The notes beneath the pieces were generated by a model, which saw nothing but the letters and a program-made list of their open reading frames with translations, did not search any database and was not told the origin of the DNA. A stretch of DNA of 64,000 nucleotides from positions 30,622 to 94,621 of the forward strand of contig JAFZHY010000015.1 of the NCBI GenBank assembly GCA_017554615.1, read 5' to 3'. A program made the position numbers and the translations under genes. Position 1 is the stretch's first letter, and each line of letters begins with the position of its first letter. Positions 57,072 to 64,000 of this stretch are shown in pieces. The stretch comes from Clostridia bacterium. Its GTDB lineage: Bacteria > Bacillota > Clostridia > UMGS1840 > HGM11507.

Positions 57072-57560
57072 ATGTTTAATATAAATTTTAATACTCTTCT
57101 AAATACTAAACCAAGAGCCATAGCACAAATTAAGGGGAGTAAAAATTATCCCAAAATATCAGGAAATGTTTATTTTTATCCTGTTAATTTGGGTATAGTT
57201 ATGGTAACTATAATAAATAATCTTCCATGTTCAGATATGAAATGTAAAAATAGTGTTTTTGCATTCCATATTCACGAGGGTACAAGTTGCACAGGAGATG
57301 AAAGTGATTATTTTAAAAACTCTTTAACACACTATAATCCCGATAATTGTGCTCATCCTTACCACGCAGGAGATTTACCTCCGCTTTTTTGTGTAAAAAA
57401 TATGGCTTTTTCTTCCTTTTTAACAGACCGTTTTAATCTAAATGAAATTATAGGGAAAACTGTTATAATACACTCTATGCCTGATGATTTTAGAACTCAA
57501 CCGTCAGGTAATGCAGGAGAAAAAATTGCCTGTGGTGTTATAAAAAGAATAAATTTTTAG
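57072..57560 (+). CDS. Cu/Zn superoxide dismutase-like protein, cytoplasmic
   Basis: The 162-residue protein has the Cu/Zn SOD fold: copper and zinc ligands in FAFHIHEGTSC, HYNP, HPYHAGDLPPL and VIIHSMPDDF, and the end GNAGEKIACGVI. The usual active-site arginine after GNxG is replaced by lysine. There is no signal peptide, unlike in most bacterial SodC. In an anaerobe this group may detoxify superoxide or bind copper; activity is not assured. AAGGAG precedes the start. It is transcribed alone, rightward. Confidence 0.87.
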   Translation: MFNINFNTLLNTKPRAIAQIKGSKNYPKISGNVYFYPVNLGIVMVTIINNLPCSDMKCKNSVFAFHIHEGTSCTGDESDYFKNSLTHYNPDNCAHPYHAGDLPPLFCVKNMAFSSFLTDRFNLNEIIGKTVIIHSMPDDFRTQPSGNAGEKIACGVIKRINF

Positions 57561-57569
57561 TATTGTAAA

Positions 57570-57603
57570 AGAAAAAATAAGCCCATAGTTTTTTTATGGG
57601 CTT
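57570..57603 (-). terminator. Terminator of the transaldolase-family gene
   Basis: Leftward, AAGCCCATA pairs with TATGGGCTT around a 7-base loop and is followed by ATTTTTTC. It may also slow rightward transcripts from the SOD-like gene, although the T-run there is poor. Confidence 0.85.
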
Positions 57604-57622
57604 AGATTAAGTTTAAAATTAA

Positions 57623-58270
57623 TTATATATTAGACATCTTTTCCCAATCTTTCATAAATATACTGATACCATTATCGGTTAAAGGATGTTTCATCATCTG
57701 CATTATTACTTTATAAGGAATTGTAGAAATATGAGCACCTGCCAACGCAGCACTAACTGTATCTTCAGGGCTTCTTATACTTGCTGCAATAATTTCTGTA
57801 GATATACCGTGCATATCAAAAATCTGGGCAACTTTTTCAATAAGAGCATTGCCTTCAGAAGAAATATCATTTAGTCTGCCTACAAACGGGCTAACATATG
57901 TTGCACCTGACTTAGCTGCAAGAAGCGCCTGTGATGGAGAAAATATCAATGTAACATTTGTTTTAATTCCCTCTTTACTAAGAATACTTACTGCTTTTAA
58001 ACCTTCAGCACACATTGGAATTTTAATTACTATATTTTTATCAATATTAGCAAGTTCTCTTGCCTCTTTTACCATATTTTCACAATCAAGACTTATAACT
58101 TCTGCTGATATAGGTCCGTCAACCAAACTTGAAATTTCTTTAACAACCTGTTTAAAATCTCTTCCTTCTTTTGCTATAAGCGAAGGATTTGTTGTTACAC
58201 CACTTAAAAAACCATATTGATACACTTCTCTGATTTCTTCAATATTGGCTGTGTCAATAAAAATTTTCAT
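57623..58270 (-). CDS. Transaldolase / fructose-6-phosphate aldolase family protein
   Basis: The 215-residue single-domain barrel belongs to the short transaldolase family (TalC/FSA). [28 protein letters not shown] and the Schiff-base lysine in [16 protein letters not shown] (about residue 85) are clear, along with [11 protein letters not shown]. It probably acts in the pentose-phosphate route as a transaldolase, as for most Firmicute members; FSA activity cannot be excluded. GGGAGG precedes the start. Confidence 0.95.
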   Translation of the reverse strand: MKIFIDTANIEEIREVYQYGFLSGVTTNPSLIAKEGRDFKQVVKEISSLVDGPISAEVISLDCENMVKEARELANIDKNIVIKIPMCAEGLKAVSILSKEGIKTNVTLIFSPSQALLAAKSGATYVSPFVGRLNDISSEGNALIEKVAQIFDMHGISTEIIAASIRSPEDTVSAALAGAHISTIPYKVIMQMMKHPLTDNGISIFMKDWEKMSNI

Positions 58271-58349
58271 AATAAAAACCTCCCATTTTTTCTTATATAT
58301 ATTTCTAACTAAAGTATATTACATAAATTGATTTTATACAAGATGTTTT

Positions 58350-58377
58350 ATCATAACATTTAAAGAAAATAAGTCAA
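58350..58377 (-). promoter_or_regulatory. Promoter of the transaldolase-family gene
   Basis: Leftward: -35 TTGACT (58377-58372), a 16-bp spacer, -10 TATGAT (58355-58350). Confidence 0.65.
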
Positions 58378-58422
58378 CTCAAAAACAAAAAAAATATAGA
58401 CAGTTTAAATTCGTCACAAATT

Positions 58423-58722
58423 CTACTTTTTGACTTTAATTCTTTGAATAATAACATAGACTATATTTATAAGAACAAAACCTATAATACTTGGTAGCCA
58501 AACAATATAAATTGCTAAAACAGCATCACTATGTAAAAATAATTTTATTTCTTCCAAAAATCCTTTATATCTTCCAATTAAAAATACATTTTTTATTATT
58601 GAATACAACAACAAAGGTAAATAAATAACTATACTCAAAAAAGGCTTTTTAAAGGACCAGAACAAACAAAATATACCTATCGGAGCAAAAAAAACACAAT
58701 AACATACAAATATATATTTCAT
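58423..58722 (-). CDS. Small hydrophobic protein, three membrane helices, unknown
   Basis: The 99-residue protein has helices at about residues 3-22, 27-45 and 68-92 and a basic C-terminal tail (QRIKVKK). I recognise no family. GGAG lies 12 bases before the ATG. No terminator or partner gene is evident, and it lies next to the 58778-59027 element. It may be strain-specific. Confidence 0.5.
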   Translation of the reverse strand: MKYIFVCYCVFFAPIGIFCLFWSFKKPFLSIVIYLPLLLYSIIKNVFLIGRYKGFLEEIKLFLHSDAVLAIYIVWLPSIIGFVLINIVYVIIQRIKVKK

Positions 58723-58777
58723 TCATAAAATCATCTCCGTTTAGTATTCGATAATATTTGAAACAATCTAATTAAGG

Positions 58778-59027
58778 CTCGTGTCAAGTCGGGAGAACAG
58801 TGAATAATAAGAACCATCACGAAATATTACGAAATCATAGATTTCTATATTTCGGAGAACCTTGTTGTTTTTACAATATGGACCTACTAACTTTTCCCTA
58901 TTTTTTCACCTGTTTTTCCTTAAACACATCCAATTAGAACCCGCAGGAATATTAGATTTTCCTGCCCGATATGTAAATATTTATTATCGGCAAACTAATC
59001 TTTTAAATTGTATGGACTTGACACGAG
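58778..59027. mobile_element. 250-bp MITE-like element with 13-bp terminal inverted repeats
   Basis: CTCGTGTCAAGTC (58778-58790) is repeated exactly in inverted form as GACTTGACACGAG (59015-59027). The interior has no supported gene but contains a palindromic hairpin, GAAATC/GATTTC with outer CGAAATA/TATTTCG, near 58832-58857. No target-site duplication is obvious. It ends 5 bases from the stop of the LRR gene. It may be a miniature transposable element or the remnant of an insertion sequence. Nothing else is seen in 58723-59032. Confidence 0.55.
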
Positions 59028-59032
59028 TACTT

Positions 59033-62000
59033 TTACTTATTTACACGAATACTTTCTGTTCTATAACCATATTCGGTATATGAACCATCACTAGTTAAAC
59101 GAATTTTAACGGTGTTGCCAAGAACTCTAATTGTCTGTCCAGCAAGCTCTGTTCCGCTATATTCACCGATTATATTGTCATTTGAATCATAAATGATAAT
59201 ATAATCCCATCCACTTTCAGTTTCCGTATCATCTGAGAAAGTGACATCTATACTCGTGCAATCACCACTATATGTATATACTTTCGTTTCATCAATGTTG
59301 TTTCCATATGGATGTGTGGATTCTAACACGAGGTCACCAACAACACCATATGCTACATTTCCTAATGGTTTTAGTGTGTTTGATGATTCCCAGAAGAATG
59401 CTTTCACTTCCATATCTTTACAATCTTCGCCAACTTCTATTCTAAAAGTCGCATCGGTGTCATTCTTGGTTACCGGCTTGCTGTCCATAGCAACCAATCT
59501 TCCATCTTCATTATAAATAGCAAAGAACGTGGTGCAGTCTTCGAAAATATAGTTATATTTTATGTTCGCAACCACTTTGCCTTCATCATAATAACAACTT
59601 ATAATATCGGCATTTACAGAAGCATTTTCATCATAATTGTAAATAAAATCTGCGTACATCAAATCATCGTTACGATATTCAACGTCTACATTCTGCCAAT
59701 CCTCTTGTGAACCATAATATAATACAGTTTTTAAGTTTTCGCAATTATAGAATGCTCTGTAATCAATAAATGTCAGACTCTTGGGTAGTACAACTGTACC
59801 TGCTTGGCAACCTAAAAATGCAGTTTCACAAATTGTAGTAACACCCGCAGAAACTACAACCGATGTGTTTTCTTTGCCCATAGGATATTGCATTAACATT
59901 GTCTTATCCTTGTTATATAACACTCCATCTACTGCTGTGTAATGTGTATTATTACCGCTGACATTAATTTCACTTAAATTATAACACCATGAAAATGCAG
60001 CAGTCTCAATGTTTATTACACTTGCCGGTATAGTAACAGTGCTAATTGCAGAACCTGTGAATGCATATCCATTTATGTCTGTTACACTATCAGGTATTAT
60101 AACTGTTGTTAAGTTTTCGTTATCTGCTAACGCAGTAGCTGAAATAACTTTAACAGTATTTGGGATTGAATAACTATCGCCTATTTTTCCGGCAGGATAT
60201 TTAACCAGTCTTGTTTTGTCTTTATCAAACAGAACATTATCAACTACACAAAAATGCTCGTTTTCATCAGCGACACTGATTGTTGCAAGAGTATATAGAC
60301 AATCTAATGCCCATTCAGATATACTTTCTATACTACTTGGTAGTGTTAATGATGTGATTTCCACCTCATTCTCATACAAACATTCTTCAAAGGCATAATC
60401 ATCAATTCCAACAACTGAAAATTCACCTAATGTTGCAGGAATTTCAACTTCAGTATTAGTTCCATTATAACTTACTATAATTGCCTTACCATCAGATAGC
60501 ACATATGTATAATCACCATCTGTAAACCGCTCTCGTTCTGCATAGAAATAATCCCAATCTCCTTCGCCAACTTCAATTTTCTCAGTAGTATTATTCACAA
60601 ACGAAACATAAATTTCATGTTCATCATCATCTGCATCAAAAGGAATAGAAAACTCTTTTTCCTTAGTTCCGGCAGGTATTGCAATTTCAAGAGTTTTTTC
60701 AGTTTCTCCATCATAATTTAAAATTTCTATAATGGCAACACAGTTTTTATATGCATAATCAAACCAAAGCGTACCTTCTACTGCAGAACCTGTAAAGTCA
60801 ACTTCTCCAAATCCACCATAGACAGTATCTTCGTTATAGTCAAACACTTTGTCTGCGTTTACTAAAGCATCGTTGTTTTCACCTATGGTGATTGCATTCC
60901 ATTGTTCCTCTGTGCCTATGTAATTGACGGTTTCAAGATAGTCACATCCTTCAAAGGCATTAGCACCGATTTCTGTAATTGTATCAGGTATAAAAACAGT
61001 TTCAAATTCAGCATCTTTAAAAGATGAATCTACAATCTTTGTTATAGTATATCCATCAAGTGAAACTGGAATCCATAACTCATAATCATTATACTCATAT
61101 CCAATTATTTCAGCAGTGGTGTCATCTATAGGGAAGTAGTAGAAACCATCGGAGGAGCTTGGTTCTGAATATTTTGCATAGAGTGTTGTATTTTCTGTAT
61201 AAACATCACCTTCTGTTATCGCAGTTGTATATTCTTTGTCTTTATAAAACCCTTCAAATCGATAACCGGATTTTTCGGGAGCTTCGGGAATTTCAACTGT
61301 GGTTCCTTTTACTATTCTTTGAGTGGAAATAACATCATCTTCGTCGTCTAAGAATATTATCTCGCAGGTGTTTTCTGTGAATTTTGCAGTAAGAGTAATT
61401 GCTTCTGTTACTTGGAAACGATATGTTGCTTCTGACGATATGATTGTTTCTCCGTTGTACCATCCTGAAAACTCTTCATTTTCAGCAGGAGTTGCAACAA
61501 CCTCTGCAAACTCACCCTTATAGTATTCTCCTCCGGTACTTACAACACCGTTTCCTATTGCATTAGTCTCTACTGTAATAGGTTCTGCATCTTCAAAAAC
61601 TTCGGCCTCGGAAACTTCCACACTATTTGAAGAAAGCATATAGGTCGCAATCTCGGTTGCTTTAAGATTTTCGGCAGTGCCTGTTAAAGTATCATCCTTT
61701 TTAACCGACATATTATTATAGTTAATAACCTTTGTCGAACCGGTGTTAATATCTCTCTCCTGAACAGAATAAGTCACTTCGCCGTCATCTGTTGCTATAA
61801 CTTCAATTCTATATTCTTCATCTTGTGGTAAGTATACAATCTTTTGACCATTTTCGTCTATGAATGGAACAATTGCACTGCCATCAATTTTCTGCGGAGT
61901 ATTATCATACACCGCAGCTACAAGATTGTCATTACTATCATAAATTTCCATGTCAACAGGACAGTTTAAGTAAAGTGTTCTGAGCCTCTTATCCGAAAAA

Positions 62001-64000
62001 TCATCTTCATCAATTGCATCAAGCCATGCCATACAAAGCTCCGGATAGTGACCTTGAGCAATCCCTGATGTATTTTGAAGTAAAGTATAAACATTATCAA
62101 ATCCTAAATCTATAATCAATCCTACAAGGGTATCTACTGCATCACTTGACACTGAAATTCCTATGTTTTCAAAAGCATCTTTTACTGCAGAACGGGTTGT
62201 TAAATATGCTGTCCCTGCTATAGCCCATGTATTAGGATTAAGCAGATATGTTCCTTCAACTAGATATAACAACGAGCGGCTTTTCATTTCGTCAAGCAAG
62301 CTATTCGCCAACTCTTCTGTTTTTCCTAAGCCAACAATATTTTCACCAATATATTCAAACATTTCTTGGAATTCGTTTTCATAGTTAGAAGGATTTCCTA
62401 TGTTCTCGGCAAGCTTGTCTATCACCTTTTCAAGATAAACACCTTGAGTACCATATCCATTCTTAATTAAATTTTTATTTGATGCAAAAGTATAATAATA
62501 TGTAAAATCATCCACTTTATAATCTGATTTATGATACTGTGCAAAGTAGTCAAGCATGTCATTTCTTAAATCATAGTAATTCTTATTAGTTTGAGCAGAT
62601 GGCAAATATTTTGTAATGCCGTATCTGTCATAACCCCATTTACGCATAGCAACCATAGGGACAAAGTCATGCTGATTTACAATACTGAAAATGTTATTAT
62701 AAAGCCCAGTTTCATTATCGGGATTCACAACACCAGCAGGTGCTTCAAAACAATATGCGTAAATATTTTCAGGAGTAAGTGTTACCATCGAACCAATTGC
62801 ACTTGGGTTTTCGTCAAAATATGCGGCGGTAAGGTTTGTTGTTGCCGCTGCACGGCTATATCCTGTAATCCACAACTTGATATTTCCGCCAATTCTTTGA
62901 CTTGCTATATATGTTTTTATAAACTCTACTACCTGTTTACGCGCTAACTCAAAACCAGCATGATGATCATTGCTTCCAACGTTAAAGTTTCCGCCCCATT
63001 CATTCTCATAACCACCGCCACGGATTGCCACCGCAATTAGTGTATAGTTACCATCGGGATATATGACATGCTTTCTTCCTGCGATGACACCAATCGAATT
63101 ACGTTCAGGTGGCTCTGTGAATTCATCATTATAGTCTACACCAACAAATCCCAACTGACCGAGAAAGTTTGCCACATTTTGAGGCGCATTATCGTAAATT
63201 TTCTCTATTACTTCACCATTGTCGTCTTTCAATTTTTGAATTTTACCATATGCAGACAGGGCCAACCGCATTGATGTTTTTGCCAAATCATGATTATATG
63301 AGTAAGCATTATTCTTAAAATAATAATCATAATAATCAAAATATGCAGAACCCTTGCCTGATGCAAAATTAAATTCTCCATTGCTTATACTTACAGGAGG
63401 AAGATATTCATATTCTATAGGCGGAAGATTATTATAATGAATCGTTGCATTAGTTAAATATGAATTTATCCCCCCAATACTGATTTTCGCCCAATCATAT
63501 TCACTTCCACTATAATATACATCTGTTAGGCTATGGCAATCATAAAACGCTCCATTACCAATGCTTGTTACTCCTTCGGGGATGGTGATGCTTGTTAGGC
63601 TTATACAATACTGAAACGCATACTTATCAATGCTTGTTACTCCTTCGGGGATGGTGTATGTTGTATCACTCTTGCCTGCCGGATACTTAATAAGTCTTGT
63701 CTTGTTTTTATCAAACAAAACACCATTAACAGAACTGAAATTCGGGTTATTTACATCTACTGTAATGTTTATAAGGCTTTCGCAATCATCAAACGCACCA
63801 TTGCCAATGCTTGTTACGCTATCGGGGATGGTGATGCTTGTTAGGCTTTCGCAATAATAAAATGCACCATAACCAATGCTTGTTACTCCTTCAGGGATGG
63901 TGATGCTTGTTAGGCTTTCGCAATAACAAAATGCACTATAACCAATGCTTGTTACGCTATCGGGGATGGTGATGCTTGTTAGGCTTTCGCAATAATAAAA
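59033..64000 (-). CDS. Giant BspA-type leucine-rich-repeat protein with a lipase-like domain (5' end off the window)
   Basis: The reading frame is open to the right edge, so the N-terminus is missing; at least 1655 residues are visible. From the edge: LRR_5 repeats of 23 residues (core CESLTSITIP), a lipase-like alpha/beta-hydrolase region with nucleophile elbow WITGYSRAAA (Ser codon near 62855), two InlB/Flg_new-type repeats (EFSGWYNGE and GYRFEGFYKDKEY), many more LRR_5 units (AFEGCDYLETV, IPDSVTDINGYAF) and a C-terminal CUB-like beta domain (SGWDYIIIYDSND). It is most likely secreted and surface-bound or adhesive, although the anchor is not visible. The stop is TAA at 59035-59033. Confidence 0.9.
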   Translation of the reverse strand, partial: FYYCESLTSITIPDSVTSIGYSAFCYCESLTSITIPEGVTSIGYGAFYYCESLTSITIPDSVTSIGNGAFDDCESLINITVDVNNPNFSSVNGVLFDKNKTRLIKYPAGKSDTTYTIPEGVTSIDKYAFQYCISLTSITIPEGVTSIGNGAFYDCHSLTDVYYSGSEYDWAKISIGGINSYLTNATIHYNNLPPIEYEYLPPVSISNGEFNFASGKGSAYFDYYDYYFKNNAYSYNHDLAKTSMRLALSAYGKIQKLKDDNGEVIEKIYDNAPQNVANFLGQLGFVGVDYNDEFTEPPERNSIGVIAGRKHVIYPDGNYTLIAVAIRGGGYENEWGGNFNVGSNDHHAGFELARKQVVEFIKTYIASQRIGGNIKLWITGYSRAAATTNLTAAYFDENPSAIGSMVTLTPENIYAYCFEAPAGVVNPDNETGLYNNIFSIVNQHDFVPMVAMRKWGYDRYGITKYLPSAQTNKNYYDLRNDMLDYFAQYHKSDYKVDDFTYYYTFASNKNLIKNGYGTQGVYLEKVIDKLAENIGNPSNYENEFQEMFEYIGENIVGLGKTEELANSLLDEMKSRSLLYLVEGTYLLNPNTWAIAGTAYLTTRSAVKDAFENIGISVSSDAVDTLVGLIIDLGFDNVYTLLQNTSGIAQGHYPELCMAWLDAIDEDDFSDKRLRTLYLNCPVDMEIYDSNDNLVAAVYDNTPQKIDGSAIVPFIDENGQKIVYLPQDEEYRIEVIATDDGEVTYSVQERDINTGSTKVINYNNMSVKKDDTLTGTAENLKATEIATYMLSSNSVEVSEAEVFEDAEPITVETNAIGNGVVSTGGEYYKGEFAEVVATPAENEEFSGWYNGETIISSEATYRFQVTEAITLTAKFTENTCEIIFLDDEDDVISTQRIVKGTTVEIPEAPEKSGYRFEGFYKDKEYTTAITEGDVYTENTTLYAKYSEPSSSDGFYYFPIDDTTAEIIGYEYNDYELWIPVSLDGYTITKIVDSSFKDAEFETVFIPDTITEIGANAFEGCDYLETVNYIGTEEQWNAITIGENNDALVNADKVFDYNEDTVYGGFGEVDFTGSAVEGTLWFDYAYKNCVAIIEILNYDGETEKTLEIAIPAGTKEKEFSIPFDADDDEHEIYVSFVNNTTEKIEVGEGDWDYFYAERERFTDGDYTYVLSDGKAIIVSYNGTNTEVEIPATLGEFSVVGIDDYAFEECLYENEVEITSLTLPSSIESISEWALDCLYTLATISVADENEHFCVVDNVLFDKDKTRLVKYPAGKIGDSYSIPNTVKVISATALADNENLTTVIIPDSVTDINGYAFTGSAISTVTIPASVINIETAAFSWCYNLSEINVSGNNTHYTAVDGVLYNKDKTMLMQYPMGKENTSVVVSAGVTTICETAFLGCQAGTVVLPKSLTFIDYRAFYNCENLKTVLYYGSQEDWQNVDVEYRNDDLMYADFIYNYDENASVNADIISCYYDEGKVVANIKYNYIFEDCTTFFAIYNEDGRLVAMDSKPVTKNDTDATFRIEVGEDCKDMEVKAFFWESSNTLKPLGNVAYGVVGDLVLESTHPYGNNIDETKVYTYSGDCTSIDVTFSDDTETESGWDYIIIYDSNDNIIGEYSGTELAGQTIRVLGNTVKIRLTSDGSYTEYGYRTESIRVNK
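63794..64000 (-). repeat. Tandem 69-bp repeats inside the LRR gene
   Basis: Three near-identical 69-bp units (64000-63932, 63931-63863, 63862-63794) each encode a 23-residue LRR; they differ only at a few bases. A partial fourth unit (63793-63719) has diverged. The array runs out of the window. Confidence 0.9.

Noticed and set aside
58862..59083. Open frame of 73 codons on the plus strand in the inverted-repeat element
   Set aside because: No ribosome binding site, no recognisable domain, and it crosses the element boundary into the LRR gene.

Overview
The window looks like a chromosomal segment of a low-GC, anaerobic, endospore-forming Firmicute of class Clostridia, probably gut-associated. 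The evidence is strongly AT-rich intergenic DNA, GGAGG-type ribosome binding sites, near-consensus sigma-A promoters with 17-bp spacers, a spoIIGA-sigE pair, a Bacillus-type LexA/YneA divergon, cytoplasmic glycogen metabolism with GlgC plus GlgD, ndoAI-ndoA beside alr, and a very large BspA-type leucine-rich-repeat surface protein. I cannot name the species. No rRNA, tRNA, CRISPR array, prophage or intact insertion sequence was seen.

Layout. 1-2140: rpsB-tsf with its own promoter and terminator. 2138-11056: a compact leftward cluster uvrB-uvrA-sanA-like-yaiI-alaS-hinT. 11411-13840: a rightward copper ATPase carrying an in-frame CopZ-like tail that has its own ribosome binding site. 13892-16400: nagA and a ROK-like kinase. 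16530-17605: lexA and, divergent from it, a yneA-like division inhibitor, with three SOS boxes between them. 17620-17822: a non-coding array of hairpins. 17896-27617: the glycogen operon glgB-glgC-glgD-glgA-glgP-malQ, leftward, with a divergent GH13 enzyme at 27794-29623. 29674-33834: an SLH protein, an amidohydrolase, a DivIVA-like protein and ilvE. 33904-39633: cdaA-cdaR-FAD protein-PfkB kinase-birA-bioY. 39777-41024: murA, rightward. 41055-43510: spoIIGA-sigE, then thiT under a TPP riboswitch. 43577-51660: MATE-rsuA-tex-DUF-nnr-alr, then ndoAI-ndoA with a promoter of its own. 51692-56511: an esterase and potABCD. 56541-56960: a large structured RNA with its own promoter and terminator just upstream of potA. 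57072-58722: a Cu/Zn-SOD-like protein, a transaldolase-family protein and a small membrane protein. 58778-59027: a 250-bp element with 13-bp terminal inverted repeats. 59033-64000: the LRR/lipase-like giant, cut by the right edge.

How the genes work together. The glycogen cluster holds activation (GlgC, GlgD), elongation (GlgA), branching (GlgB), phosphorolysis (GlgP) and transfer (MalQ), and the divergent GH13 enzyme probably feeds maltodextrins into it. UvrAB, LexA and YneA form a DNA-damage theme, but only the lexA/yneA promoters show clear SOS boxes. CdaA/CdaR (c-di-AMP), MurA, Alr and NagA touch wall homeostasis.

Most worth checking: the structured RNA upstream of potABCD, with a Spo0A-box-like site at its promoter; the thiT terminator whose two arms each carry a Spo0A box and which abuts the spoIIGA promoter; the hairpin array at 17.6-17.8 kb; the internally initiated CopZ; and the in-frame stop near the end of cdaR.
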